Counted from the stretch's first letter, positions 26,024 through 36,859 are shown. The stretch is 64,000 nucleotides of DNA from Geodermatophilus poikilotrophus (GCF_900111455.1 NZ_FOIE01000008.1:62001-126000); one strand, 5' to 3'. Notes: generated by a model not told the origin, from the letters alone. Numbers and translations: made by a program.

Positions 26024-27300
26024 TAGTGCTCTCCTCGTCGGTAGACCAACCCGTCGGCCTTGGGCATGCGCAGGCGTTGGGAGGCCAGCGAGAGCACCAG
26101 CAGCGTCGTCAGGTGCGGGGTGAAGAAGACGATGCCCTCGGGCAGCCGGTCGATGGTCAGGAAGCCGACCAGCGCGGCGGCGGCGAAGACACCGGCCAGC
26201 ACCGCCTGCACCGGCTTGCGGCGCACCGCCTGGTGGACCGCGACCCCGGCCAGCAGGACGGCGATGAGCAGCAGCAGGGCCACCACCGCGGTCTGGCTGC
26301 GCAGCTGCAGGGCGTCGGCGAAGCCGAACAGGCCCGCGCCGGCCGCCAGGCCGCCGGGGCGCCAGTTGCCGAAGATCAGCGCGGCCAGGCCGATGAAGCC
26401 GCGGCCGCCGGTCTGCCCCTCGCGGTAGATGCCGGCGACGAACACCAGGAACACGCCGCCGAGGCCGGCCAGCGCGCCGGAGGTGATGACCGCGAGGTAC
26501 TTCAGCCGGTAGACGGGCACCCCGAGGGAGTCCGCCGCGGCCGGGTTCTCACCGCACGAGCGCAGCCGCAGGCCGAACGCGGTGTGCCACAGCAGCAGGT
26601 AGGACAGCGGGACCAGCAGGACGGCGAACAGGGTCAGCAGGCCGACGCCGCTGGTCAGCCCGCGCAGCAGGCCGGCCAGGTCGCTCAGCAGGAACCAGCC
26701 CCGGCGCTCGAGGTCGCCGAGCAGGTCCGGCCCGGAGGACAGCAGCGGCAACGACAACGACGGCGGGTCGCTGGCCAGGGCCGGCGACTGCGTCGGGCCG
26801 CCCCCGGTGTCCTCGGTGAACAGCAGCTCGGAGAGGAAGCGGACGACGCCCGCGGCGAGGATGTTGATCGCCACGCCGGAGACGACGTGGTCGACGCCGA
26901 AGGTGACCGTGGCGATGGCGTGCAGCAGGCCGCCGGCCGCGCCGAAGACGACCCCGCCGACGACCGCGCCGACCCAGCCCCACTGGTAGCCGGCCCACCC
27001 GGCGCCCCAGGTGCCGAGGACCATCATCCCCTCGAGGCCGATGTTGACCACGCCCGCGCGCTCGGACCAGAGCCCGCCGAGGGCGGCCAGGCCGATGGGG
27101 ACGGCGAGCAGCAGCGCCGCCGCGAGGGTCGACGAGGAGGTGAGCTCCTGCTCCCCCGAGACGACCCGGACCAGCGAGAACAGCAGCCACAGGCCGGCGA
27201 GCAGCCAGAGCACCCGCCGGGCCCGGCCGCCGCCGGTGAGCAGATCGGTCAGGGGGCCCCGGCTGGGCCGGCCGGTGCGGGTCGTTGCCGTGGTGCTCAT
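26023..27300 (-). CDS. Nucleoside ABC transporter permease (YufQ/NupQ-type)
   Basis: A 425-residue integral membrane permease of the simple-sugar/nucleoside ABC family (BPD_transp_2). Features include SERAGVVNIGLEGMM (the conserved RxGxxNIGxEG cytoplasmic-side motif, about 80-95), EN..AADSLGVPVYRLKYLAV (the EAA-like coupling helix) and about nine hydrophobic segments. It pairs with the next permease upstream and the double-ATPase protein to form the BMP-dependent importer. ATG at 27300 overlaps the previous stop. Together with cdd and deoA directly downstream, nucleosides are the likely cargo. Confidence 0.87.
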   Translation of the reverse strand: MSTTATTRTGRPSRGPLTDLLTGGGRARRVLWLLAGLWLLFSLVRVVSGEQELTSSSTLAAALLLAVPIGLAALGGLWSERAGVVNIGLEGMMVLGTWGAGWAGYQWGWVGAVVGGVVFGAAGGLLHAIATVTFGVDHVVSGVAINILAAGVVRFLSELLFTEDTGGGPTQSPALASDPPSLSLPLLSSGPDLLGDLERRGWFLLSDLAGLLRGLTSGVGLLTLFAVLLVPLSYLLLWHTAFGLRLRSCGENPAAADSLGVPVYRLKYLAVITSGALAGLGGVFLVFVAGIYREGQTGGRGFIGLAALIFGNWRPGGLAAGAGLFGFADALQLRSQTAVVALLLLIAVLLAGVAVHQAVRRKPVQAVLAGVFAAAALVGFLTIDRLPEGIVFFTPHLTTLLVLSLASQRLRMPKADGLVYRRGEH

Positions 27301-28508
27301 GCCTGCACGTCCTCAGGGGTGCCGGGGGCGCCGGTGCGGACCCGCTGCCCGCCGTCCGGGCCGGGAGGCGGTGGCGCGCCGTCGTCCCCGCCGGCGTCCC
27401 GGCCGGGACCGGCGGAGGCACCGGCCCGCTCGGCCGAGCGCAGGGCCAGGCGGCGGGCGATCTCGTTGGCGATGACGACGGCGAGCACGATCGTGCCCTG
27501 GATGATCGTCACGACCGAGGACGGGATGTCGGCGAACTGCAGCGGCAGCGCGGCCCGGTCGAGGAAGGCGAACAGCAGCGCGGCCAGCGCGATGCCGACC
27601 GGGGTGCTGCGCCCCAGCAGCGCGACGGCGATGCCGAGGAAGCCCAGCCCGGCGGTGAACTCGGTGCCGTAGTCGTACTGCGAGCCGAGCAGGTCGGGCA
27701 GGCCGATCAGCCCCGCGATGCCGCCGGAGATCAGCATGGTCTTGACCACCATGCCGCGGGCGTCGACGCCGCTGGCGGTGGCCGCCGAGGGCGACAGGCC
27801 GGTGGCGCGCAGGTCGAACCCGAAGCGGGTGCGCTGGAGCAGCACGGCGACGACGACGCCGACCACGACCGCCACCACCAGGAAGCCGTAGAGGCCGCTG
27901 CGCGGGGCGGCCAGGCCCAGCGCGGTGAGCAGCCCGTTGAGGCTCGGCACCCGGCCGGACTCGGGGATCTCGCTGGTCGTGACGATCGAGGCACCCGGCG
28001 GGCTGCCGCGCAGCGGGCCGGTGAGCAGGAACGACGCCAGGCCCAGGGCGATGAAGTTGAGCATGATCGAGCTGATGACCTCGCTCACGCCGCGGGTCAC
28101 CTTGAGCACGCCGACGATGCCGGCCCACACGGCGCCGACCACCATCGCGACGACCACGACCAGCAGCACGTGCAGCGGGCCGGGCAGCGCCACGGCCGCC
28201 CCAGCCGCGGCGGCCAGGATGGTGGCCATCCGGTACTGGCCCTCCACGCCGATGTTGAACAGCCCCATCCGGAAGGCGACGGCCACGGCCAGTCCGGCGA
28301 GGAACAGCGGCACCGCCCGGTTGAGGACCACGACGATCGACTGCACCTGCTGCGAGGGGCTGTCGCCGAGGTCGACCATCACCCGGAACGCCTCGATCGG
28401 GTCCTCCCCGATGAGCGCGATGACGACCGCGGAGATCACCAGCGCGACGAGGACGGCGAGCACCGGGCCGAGCAGCGAGAGCCCCAGCCGGCGGGCGAGG
28501 CCGCTCAT
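27297..28508 (-). CDS. Nucleoside ABC transporter permease (YufP/NupP-type)
   Basis: A 403-residue membrane permease, partner of the 26.0 kb permease. RMGLFNIGVEGQYRMA is the matching NIGxEG motif, and SPSAATASGVDARGMVVKTML the coupling-helix region. About eight to nine hydrophobic segments; the C-terminal ~40 residues are Gly/Pro-rich and cytosolic. The ATG at 28508 overlaps the ATPase stop (ATGA). A longer in-frame opening upstream reads through the ATPase gene and was rejected. Gene order ATPase-permease-permease with an upstream BMP protein is the standard layout for this importer family. Confidence 0.87.
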   Translation of the reverse strand: MSGLARRLGLSLLGPVLAVLVALVISAVVIALIGEDPIEAFRVMVDLGDSPSQQVQSIVVVLNRAVPLFLAGLAVAVAFRMGLFNIGVEGQYRMATILAAAAGAAVALPGPLHVLLVVVVAMVVGAVWAGIVGVLKVTRGVSEVISSIMLNFIALGLASFLLTGPLRGSPPGASIVTTSEIPESGRVPSLNGLLTALGLAAPRSGLYGFLVVAVVVGVVVAVLLQRTRFGFDLRATGLSPSAATASGVDARGMVVKTMLISGGIAGLIGLPDLLGSQYDYGTEFTAGLGFLGIAVALLGRSTPVGIALAALLFAFLDRAALPLQFADIPSSVVTIIQGTIVLAVVIANEIARRLALRSAERAGASAGPGRDAGGDDGAPPPPGPDGGQRVRTGAPGTPEDVQA

Positions 28509-30076
28509 GCCGCACCCGCCGTCGTCCGTGCGCCGGTCATGTGCCCGCCGAGCTCCTCGGGGGTCACCCGCCGCGGGTCCAGCGAGGCGACCAGCCGGCC
28601 GCGCAGCATGACGTGCAGGGTGTCCGACAGGCCGATCAGCTCGTCGAGGTCGGCCGAGATGAGCACGATCCCCAGCCCCTCGGCGCGGGCGTCCTTGAGC
28701 AGCTCCCAGATGACCGCCTGGGCGCCGACGTCGACGCCGCGGGTCGGGTGGGCGGCGACGAGCAGCCGCGGCTTCGCGCTCATCTCCCGCCCGACGATCA
28801 GCTTCTGCTGGTTGCCGCCGGAGAGGGCGACGGCGAGGGTGTCCGGCCCCGGGGCGCGGACGTCGTACTCGCGCATGATGCGGGCGGTGTCGGCCCGGGC
28901 GCCGCGGCGGTCGATGAAGGTCCCCCGCACCGCCGGCGGGCGGGTCTGGTGGCCGAGGATGCGGTTCTCCCACAGCGGCGCGTCCAGGAGCATGCCCTGG
29001 CGGTGCCGGTCCTCGGGGATGAAGCCGACGCCGCCCTCGCGGCGGACCCGGGTGCTCCAGCCGGTGACGTCCTCCCCGCCGAGGAGCACCGACCCCGCGG
29101 TCAGCGGGCGCAGCCCCATGATTGCGTCGACGAGCTCGGCCTGGCCGTTGCCCTCGACGCCGGCGATGCCGACGACCTCGCCCTCCCGCACGGTGAGCGT
29201 GACGTCGTCCACCACGGGGCGCCGGCCGGCGTCGGTGACCGTGACGCCGACCATCTGCAGCACCGGGACCTCGCGCACGGTCGACGTGCGGACCTCCGGG
29301 GAGGGCAGCTCGGCGCCGACCATCAGCTCGGCCAGCTGCCTGGCCGTCGTCGTCCTCGGGTCGGCCGTGCCCACCGTGGTGCCGCGCCGGATGACGGTGA
29401 TCGAGTCGGCGACGCGGCGCACCTCGTCGAGCTTGTGCGAGATGAAGATGACCGTCAGGCCCTCGCGCTTGAGCTCGGCGAGGTTGGCGAACAGCTCGTC
29501 GACCTCCTGGGGGACCAGCACGGCGGTCGGCTCGTCGAGGATCAGCGTGCGGGCGTCGCGGTAGAGCACCTTCGCGATCTCCACCCGCTGCCGGTCGCCG
29601 ACACCGAGGTCCTCCACGAGGGCGTCGGGCCGCAGCCCGAGGGAGTAGCGGTCGGAGATGTCGGTGATCCGGCGGCGCGCCTCGGCGAGGTCCAGCCGGC
29701 CGGCCCTCGTGGGCTCGCTGCCGAGGACGATGTTCTCCAGGACGGTGAAGTTGTCGGCCAGCATGAAGTGCTGGTGGACCATGCCGATGCCGGCCGCGAT
29801 GGCGTCGGCCGGGCTGCGGAAGGCCACCTCGCGGCCGTCGACGAGGATCTGGCCCTCGTCGGGACGGTGCTCGCCGTAGAGGGTCTTCATGAGCGTCGAC
29901 TTGCCGGCGCCGTTCTCGCCCACGACGGCGTGCACCTCGCCGCGGCGTACCCGCAGCTCGATGTCCCTGTTCGCCACCACGCCCGGGAAGCGCTTGGTGA
30001 TCCCCCGCAGCTCGACGGCGAGGGGGACGTCGTCCGCGCTTCCGTGCCCGTCGGCGGGCGAGTCTGCTGAGGCCAT
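28505..30076 (-). CDS. Nucleoside/simple-sugar ABC importer ATPase with two ATPase domains
   Basis: A 523-residue protein with two fused nucleotide-binding domains. The first has Walker A GENGAGKS (53-60) and Walker B LILDEPTA, with a non-canonical signature LGVGDRQR. The second has a degenerate Walker A (GVEGNGQ, no Lys) but a good signature LSGGNQQK and AAHPTRGVDVGA, the usual asymmetry of this family. It energises the two downstream permeases. The start ATG at 30076 has GAGGAG eight bases upstream, so the longer upstream frame is rejected. A strong hairpin separates it from the binding-protein gene. Confidence 0.9.
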   Translation of the reverse strand: MASADSPADGHGSADDVPLAVELRGITKRFPGVVANRDIELRVRRGEVHAVVGENGAGKSTLMKTLYGEHRPDEGQILVDGREVAFRSPADAIAAGIGMVHQHFMLADNFTVLENIVLGSEPTRAGRLDLAEARRRITDISDRYSLGLRPDALVEDLGVGDRQRVEIAKVLYRDARTLILDEPTAVLVPQEVDELFANLAELKREGLTVIFISHKLDEVRRVADSITVIRRGTTVGTADPRTTTARQLAELMVGAELPSPEVRTSTVREVPVLQMVGVTVTDAGRRPVVDDVTLTVREGEVVGIAGVEGNGQAELVDAIMGLRPLTAGSVLLGGEDVTGWSTRVRREGGVGFIPEDRHRQGMLLDAPLWENRILGHQTRPPAVRGTFIDRRGARADTARIMREYDVRAPGPDTLAVALSGGNQQKLIVGREMSAKPRLLVAAHPTRGVDVGAQAVIWELLKDARAEGLGIVLISADLDELIGLSDTLHVMLRGRLVASLDPRRVTPEELGGHMTGARTTAGAA

Positions 30077-30238
30077 GCCGGCATCTCCTCGCTGTGGACC
30101 CGCCGGTGGGCGGGGAGTCACTACGGATGGCACCGGCGCGCGGGATCAGCCGCTCCGCCGGGACCTGGGGCCCAGGGGCCGTGGGTATGGTGCCCCACCT
30201 GCCGGGCTCCGTCCGAGCCCGGGGCGACCCCGGAACAC

Positions 30239-30271
30239 CGCGGGCCCGGGCGATTCCCGCCCGGGCCCGCG
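30239..30271. terminator. 14-bp stem-loop between the BMP lipoprotein and ATPase genes
   Basis: Arms 30239-30252 and 30258-30271 are fully complementary around ATTCC. Lying after the binding-protein stop and before the ATPase start on the minus strand, it could protect or partially terminate the transcript and so raise binding protein over transporter. Confidence 0.6.
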
Positions 30272-30311
30272 TCGCAGGGTGGTCAGCCGTGCGGGAACAC
30301 CCGCTCGGGTG

Positions 30312-31391
30312 TCACTCGACCGTCGTCGGGACCGTGATGGTGCCGTCGGTGATCTGCTGCGAGTACTGCTGGACGTCGTCCTGGATGTCGTCGATGAAGC
30401 CGCCCGACGTGGCCAGGCCGATGCCCTCGGTGGACAGGTCGCTCAGCACGTCCTGGGCGCCCTGGACGTTGCCCTCGGCGTAGTCGTTGATGAACTGCTC
30501 CACCGCGTTGTCGACCCGCTTGAGCATCGAGGTCATGACCACCGGCTGCAGCTCCGGCTCGACGGTCAGGTACTGGTCGGAGTCGACGCCGATCGCCCGG
30601 TTGCCGGAAGCGAGGGCGGCCTGGAAGACGCCGGTGCCCGAGCCGCCCGCGGCGTGGAAGATGATGTCCGCGCCGGCGTCGTACATGCCCTGCGCCACGA
30701 TCTGGCCGCGGGCGGGGTCGCTGAACCCGGAGAAGTCACCGGCCGGCGAGATGTACTGCCGGTCGATGCGGATCTGCGGGTTGACCGCCTGCGCGCCGGC
30801 GACGTAGCCGGCCTCGAACTTCTCGATCAGCGGGCTCTCCACGCCACCGACGAAGCCGATGTGGCCGCTCTCGCTCTTCAGCGCGGCCGCGACGCCGGCC
30901 AGGAAGGAACCCTCCTCCTCGGCGAAGACCAGGCCGGTGACGTTGTCGCCCTTGGCGCCGTCGGCGTTCGAGCCGTCGACCTGGGCGAACGTGGTGTCCG
31001 GGAACTGCGGGGCGACCTCGGCGATGACGTCGTCGTAGGCGAAGCCGACCGCGATGACCGGGTTGAAGCCCTGCTCGGCCAGCTGGGTGAGCAGCTCGGC
31101 GCGGTTGGAGGCGTCCTCGTTCGGGCTGAGCTCCTGCAGATCGGCGCCGAGGGCGTCGGCGGCCGCCGAGGCGCCGGCGTAGGCCGAGTCGTTGAACGAC
31201 TGGTCCCCGCGACCGCCCTCGTCGTAGGCCAGGCCGATCCGGAGGTCCTCGGTGGCGGCGCCGCCGCCCCCGCCGCTGCCGGTGCCGGTGCCGGTGGGCT
31301 CGTCGCTGGCACAGGCCGCCAGGGCCATGCTGCCGGCCAGCAGCAGGGCCATGGCCTGGGCGCTGGCCTTCATCCTCCGCGCTCGGCGCAA
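30312..31391 (-). CDS. BMP-family nucleoside-binding lipoprotein
   Basis: A ~359-residue lipoprotein of the BmpA/PnrA (Med) family, which captures nucleosides outside the membrane for the ABC importer encoded downstream. A lipobox LAAC follows the signal helix and a Gly-rich linker; the mature domain shows RIGLAYDEGGRGDQSFND, AVGFAY, FVGGVESPLIEKFEAGY and IIFHAAGGSGTGVF, all typical. I favour the TTG at 31391 as start since GAGGAG precedes it by six bases and it gives the signal peptide its basic RRARR end; the ATG at 31373 is the alternative. A -10-like TAGCGT lies at 31505-31510. Confidence 0.88.
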   Translation of the reverse strand: MRRARRMKASAQAMALLLAGSMALAACASDEPTGTGTGSGGGGGAATEDLRIGLAYDEGGRGDQSFNDSAYAGASAAADALGADLQELSPNEDASNRAELLTQLAEQGFNPVIAVGFAYDDVIAEVAPQFPDTTFAQVDGSNADGAKGDNVTGLVFAEEEGSFLAGVAAALKSESGHIGFVGGVESPLIEKFEAGYVAGAQAVNPQIRIDRQYISPAGDFSGFSDPARGQIVAQGMYDAGADIIFHAAGGSGTGVFQAALASGNRAIGVDSDQYLTVEPELQPVVMTSMLKRVDNAVEQFINDYAEGNVQGAQDVLSDLSTEGIGLATSGGFIDDIQDDVQQYSQQITDGTITVPTTVE

Positions 31392-31504
31392 GACGATCTC
31401 CTCTCTGGGGGGACGGGCCGCACGGACGAGGCGGTCCGCCCCGGTGGCTCGGGGTCGTGCGTGGCTGCCGGCGGACGCCGGTCCCTCCAGCACGCGACGA
31501 GCGC

Positions 31505-31510
31505 ACGCTA
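31505..31510 (-). promoter_or_regulatory. Candidate -10 TAGCGT for the nucleoside uptake operon
   Basis: TAGCGT on the minus strand about 114 bases before the BMP start would give a leader of roughly 105 bases. No -35 match is convincing. The rest of 31392-31635 shows only this and the oppositely oriented box of the next gene. Confidence 0.3.
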
Positions 31511-31622
31511 GCTCCGCCCGGTGGCTCCGCCGAACCCCGCGTCGGAGACCGAGACGGGATCGTTGCCAACGCCGCGGCCGCAGTGGTCTGCGCCACCCGC
31601 GCCGCAGCACCGGGCCGGGGGC

Positions 31623-31628
31623 TAGCGT
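31623..31628 (+). promoter_or_regulatory. -10-like box TAGCGT, likely leaderless start of the D,D-carboxypeptidase gene
   Basis: TAGCGT, seven bases, then the ATG at 31636. Confidence 0.5.
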
Positions 31629-31635
31629 GCCCGCC

Positions 31636-32952
31636 ATGCGACGACCGGTGGCACGGCTGGCCGCCGCGGTGCTGGCGACGGGGCTGCTGCTCGGCGGCGC
31701 GGGGCCCGCGGTGGCGGAGGACACCCGGCCCACCGCCGATCCGTCCGCGCCCACGCCCACCGCACCCCCGCCCGGCGGACCGCCCCAGGGCAGCGGGCCC
31801 GGCGGGGTGACCGTCGGCGGTGCGGAGCTCGACACCCGCGGCACCGTCGTGGTCGACGAGGCTCCCCCGCTGCCCGACGAGGTGGTCGCGCCCGGATGGC
31901 TGGTGGCCGACGCGGGGAGCGGGGCGGTGCTGGCCGCCCGCGACCCGCACGGCCGCTACCAGCCCGCCAGCACGCTCAAGGCCCTGACCCTGCTGACCCT
32001 CCTGCCGCTGCTGGACCCCGCCGAGGTCGTCGAGGGCACGGTCGAGGACGAGGCGGTGGAGGGCAGCCGGGTCGGCATGGTCGCCGGTGGGCGCTACCCG
32101 GTGTCGCTGCTCTACCAGGCGCTGGTGATGCAGTCGGGCAACGACGCGGCCAACGCCCTGGCCCGCGCCGCGGGGGGCACCGACGTCACCGTGCGCGCCA
32201 TGAACGAGGTGGCCGAGTCGATCGGCGCCTTCGACACCGTGGCCGGGACGCCGTCCGGGCTGGACGTGGCCGGCCAGTCCTCGTCGCCCTACGACCTCGC
32301 CCTGGTCTTCCGCCGGCTGGTCGAGGACCCGGACACGGTCGCGCTGCTGCAGACGAGGCTCGCGGAGATGCCCGCGGTCGAGGGCCGCTACCCCGGCTTC
32401 CAGATCCACAACCAGAACCCGCTGGCCGGCACACCCGGCAACCTCGGCGGCAAGACCGGCTTCACCGACGCCGCCCGGCACACCTTCGTCACCGCGGCCG
32501 AGCGCGACGGCCGGCGGCTGGTGGTCAGCGTGATGGGGACCGAGAACGCGCCACTGCGCGCCGCCGACCAGGCCGCGTTGCTGCTGGACTGGGGCTTCGC
32601 CGCCCCGGCCGGGACCGAGGGCGTGGGCCGACTGGTCGACTCCGCCGCCGACGTCTCCCCGCTCCTCCCCACCTCGCTCCCCGGCCCGGCCGAGGTGGCC
32701 GCCGCCCCCGCGCCCGAGGCCGCGGACGAGCCATCCGTGCTGGTGCCGGTGTCGCTGGCCGTGACCGCCATCGGCATCGTCGCCGCCACGGTGGTCGGCG
32801 TCCGGCGGGCGATCGAGGTGGTCCCCGCGCCGGTCAGCCGGGCGCCGGAGCGGGCCGGCCGTCCACGGCCGGGACCACCGGCTCGCGGCCCTCGGCCACC
32901 ACGCGCGCGTCCCCCTGCACCTGGGGCAGGGTCGCCGTCCACGCGGCCGTGA
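31636..32952 (+). CDS. D-alanyl-D-alanine carboxypeptidase (S11 family)
   Basis: A 438-residue exported penicillin-binding protein that trims the terminal D-Ala of peptidoglycan stem peptides. The signal peptide ends near GPAVAED (about residue 28) and a Pro/Thr linker follows. The three active-site motifs are present: STLK (Ser112, Lys115), SGN (167-169) and KTG (273-275). A membrane helix near 374-396 (VLVPVSLAVTAIGIVAATVV) anchors the C-terminus. The final ~40 Pro/Arg-rich residues are encoded by sequence that also codes, on the opposite strand, for the YihY protein: a 119-base convergent overlap. Confidence 0.88.
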   Translation: MRRPVARLAAAVLATGLLLGGAGPAVAEDTRPTADPSAPTPTAPPPGGPPQGSGPGGVTVGGAELDTRGTVVVDEAPPLPDEVVAPGWLVADAGSGAVLAARDPHGRYQPASTLKALTLLTLLPLLDPAEVVEGTVEDEAVEGSRVGMVAGGRYPVSLLYQALVMQSGNDAANALARAAGGTDVTVRAMNEVAESIGAFDTVAGTPSGLDVAGQSSSPYDLALVFRRLVEDPDTVALLQTRLAEMPAVEGRYPGFQIHNQNPLAGTPGNLGGKTGFTDAARHTFVTAAERDGRRLVVSVMGTENAPLRAADQAALLLDWGFAAPAGTEGVGRLVDSAADVSPLLPTSLPGPAEVAAAPAPEAADEPSVLVPVSLAVTAIGIVAATVVGVRRAIEVVPAPVSRAPERAGRPRPGPPARGPRPPRARPPAPGAGSPSTRP

Positions 32953-33865
32953 AGAAGGCGAACCGGCAGACGACGTTGATCCAGATCAGGATGCCGACCG
33001 CGCCGCCGAACGCCGAGGCGGTGACGCTGCCCGAGATCAGCGACAGGTAGAGGCTGCCGATCAGCTTCATCGCCTCGAACCCGGCCGCGCCGAACAGCGC
33101 GCCGGGCAGCAGCCGGCGCAGCGGGTACGAGGTGGAGGGCACCACCCGGAGCAGCCAGAGGAAGACGACGACGTCGGTGACGACGGCCAGCCCGAGGCCC
33201 AGGGCCGCGGTGAGCAGGAACAGGCCCGGGGCGTCGTCGAGGCCGAGGACCCGCAGCGCCCAGGAGGTGGCCTGGGTGACCCCGCCGGTCAGGCCGAGGC
33301 TGAGCAGGCCGGCGAGGCCGAAGGCGGCCAGCGCCAGCAGGTCCTGCAGGTTGTCGCGGAGGAACTCCGGGTCGTCGACGCGGCCCTTCCAGATGCGCTC
33401 CATGCCCAGGCGCAGCTTGTCCATCGCGCGCAGCCCGGCGTAGAAGAAGCCGACCAGGCCGATGACCCCGACGACGCGGGCGGAGCCGACCGCGCCGCGC
33501 AGCTCCCCGACGATCTCCGCGCCGGTCGGCCCGGGGAAGGTCTCGCGGATGGTGGCGTAGAGCTCCTGCTGCAGCAGCGCGTTGCCGGCGAGCACCAGCC
33601 CGATGACCGACGCGACGAGCAGCAGCACCGGGACCAGGCCGAGGAACACGAAGTAGGTGACGCCGGCGGCCATGAGGTCGCCCTGGGTGCGCTGGTAGCG
33701 GCCGCCGGCGCGGGCCAGGTGGTCGACCCACGGGAGGCGGCGGCGCAGCTGCGTGACCCGCGCCTGCCAGCGGCCGGGCAGCTGGGTCACCCGCGACCAG
33801 CGGCCGCCGGGAGGCTGGTCCTCGGCGGGCGGAGGGGCGGACCGCTCGGTCCGGGTGGCACTCAC
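32834..33865 (-). CDS. YihY/BrkB-family membrane protein
   Basis: A 343-residue inner-membrane protein with six hydrophobic helices and cytosolic tails. Family hallmarks are DLMAAGVTYFVFLGLVPVLL after a ~65-residue basic N-terminus, FYAGLRAMDKLRLGMERIW and the late helix region GGAVGILIWINVVCRFAFFTAAW. YihY/BrkB proteins were once called ribonuclease BN; their role remains unproven. The GTG at 33865 was selected because CAGACT sits seven bases upstream and longer extension would enter a repeat element. The 3' end overlaps the carboxypeptidase gene. Confidence 0.85.
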   Translation of the reverse strand: MSATRTERSAPPPAEDQPPGGRWSRVTQLPGRWQARVTQLRRRLPWVDHLARAGGRYQRTQGDLMAAGVTYFVFLGLVPVLLLVASVIGLVLAGNALLQQELYATIRETFPGPTGAEIVGELRGAVGSARVVGVIGLVGFFYAGLRAMDKLRLGMERIWKGRVDDPEFLRDNLQDLLALAAFGLAGLLSLGLTGGVTQATSWALRVLGLDDAPGLFLLTAALGLGLAVVTDVVVFLWLLRVVPSTSYPLRRLLPGALFGAAGFEAMKLIGSLYLSLISGSVTASAFGGAVGILIWINVVCRFAFFTAAWTATLPQVQGDARVVAEGREPVVPAVDGRPAPAPG

Positions 33866-33872
33866 CCGCCCC

Positions 33873-33878
33873 AGTCTG
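33873..33878 (-). promoter_or_regulatory. -10-like box CAGACT, likely leaderless start of the YihY gene
   Basis: CAGACT, seven bases, then the GTG at 33865. Confidence 0.45.
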
Positions 33879-33949
33879 CGTGCAGTGCGCACCGGCCGCG
33901 TCCCGGCCCCTGGCGACGTGCTGGAACGGCCCCGCTGCAGGGTCCCGCC

Positions 33950-34038
33950 CGGCCCCGTCCAGAGGCTCACCGCGAGCTTGCGAGTGGTGAGGAGGACGGG
34001 GTCCTCTTACGAACGGTGGGGAGGACGGGGGTCCTCTC
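33950..34038 (+). repeat. Covarying stop-codon hairpin element, copy 2 plus a partial copy
   Basis: Full copy 33950-34006 (outer CCCCGTCC/GGACGGGG, loop GAGCTTGCGA) followed by a right-arm fragment 34011-34038 that ends three bases from the 2H-phosphoesterase stop (34041). Confidence 0.75.
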
Positions 34039-34040
34039 GT

Positions 34041-35689
<1,649 letters not shown>

Positions 35690-36802
35690 TCAGGCGACCG
35701 TCGCTGCCGACCGGGCCTGGTCCAGCGCGGCGAGGAAGACGTCGTCCTCCTCGGGCGTGCCGACCGTCACCCGGATCCCCTCCCCGGCGAACGGCCGGGT
35801 GATGACCGCCCGGGACTCCAGCGCGGCCGCCAGCCCGGCGGCCTCCTCCCCGAGCGGGAGCCACACGAAGTTGGCCTGGCTGTCGGACACGTCGAGGTCG
35901 CGCTCGCGCAGCGCGGCGGTCAGCCGCTCCCGCTCGGCGGTGACCGCGGCGCACCGCCGCCGCACCTCGTCCTCGCTGGCCAGCGCGGCGACCGCGGCGG
36001 CCTGGGCGAGCGTGGAGACGCTGAACGGCACGTGGGTCCTGCGCACGGCGTCGGCGACGGCCGGGTCCTCGGCCACCAGGTAGCCGACCCGGAGCCCGGC
36101 CAGCCCCCAGGCCTTGGAGAACGTGCGCAGCACCGCGACGTTCGGCCGCCCGCGCATCAGCTCCAACCCGTCGGGGACCTCGGGGTCGGTGACGAACTCG
36201 CGGTAGGCCTCGTCGAGGACGACGAGGGTGTCGGTGGGGACGGCGTCGAGGAACCGCTCGAGCTCCCGCCGGCGCACCGCCGTCCCGGTGGGGTTGTTCG
36301 GGTTGCAGACGAAGACGACCCGGGTGCTCCCGTCGACGGCGGCCGCCATCGCCTCGAGGTCGTGGGTGTCGGCCGGGCCGCCGGGGCGACCGGGCACCAG
36401 CGGCACCTGCACGGCCCGTGCCCCGGCCACCCGGGCCAGCAGCGGGTACATCTCGAAGGAGCGCCAGGCGAAGGCGATGCTGGTCCCCGGGTCGTTGAAC
36501 GCCTGCGCCAGCTGCTGGCAGAGCATCACCGCGCCGCAGCCGGTCACGACCTGGTCGGGGTCGACGCCGTAGCGCTCGGCGAGGGCGGCGGTGAGGACGA
36601 CCGCGCCGTTGTCGGGGTACCGGTTGGTCTCCCCCGCGGTGGCGGCCAGGGCCTCGACGACGGCCGGCAGCGGCGGGAACGCCACCTCGTTGCTGGCCAG
36701 CTTCACCGCCCGCTCGACGCCGATCTCCCGGGCGAGGTCGGCGGGGTTGCGGCCCGGCCGGTAGGCGGGCAGCTGCTGCACCGCCGGTCGTGCGCTGACC
36801 AC
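35690..36802 (-). CDS. pat: Aromatic amino acid / histidinol-phosphate aminotransferase
   Basis: A 370-residue fold-type I PLP aminotransferase. CNPNNPTG (166-173), DEAY (197-200) and the PLP lysine Lys230 in TFSKAWGLAGLRVGY are present. It is HisC-like, but starting with VVSARPAVQQLPAYRPG and lacking any his genes nearby, it fits the actinobacterial phenylalanine/aromatic aminotransferase (Pat) subgroup better; histidinol phosphate cannot be excluded. GTG at 36802 has AGGAGG seven bases upstream. It diverges from galE. Confidence 0.8.
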   Translation of the reverse strand: MVSARPAVQQLPAYRPGRNPADLAREIGVERAVKLASNEVAFPPLPAVVEALAATAGETNRYPDNGAVVLTAALAERYGVDPDQVVTGCGAVMLCQQLAQAFNDPGTSIAFAWRSFEMYPLLARVAGARAVQVPLVPGRPGGPADTHDLEAMAAAVDGSTRVVFVCNPNNPTGTAVRRRELERFLDAVPTDTLVVLDEAYREFVTDPEVPDGLELMRGRPNVAVLRTFSKAWGLAGLRVGYLVAEDPAVADAVRRTHVPFSVSTLAQAAAVAALASEDEVRRRCAAVTAERERLTAALRERDLDVSDSQANFVWLPLGEEAAGLAAALESRAVITRPFAGEGIRVTVGTPEEDDVFLAALDQARSAATVA

Positions 36803-36859
36803 GTCCGATCCTCCTGACCGCGCCTCCGCGTCGCGCCCATGGGCGACCGCGCGCGGACT

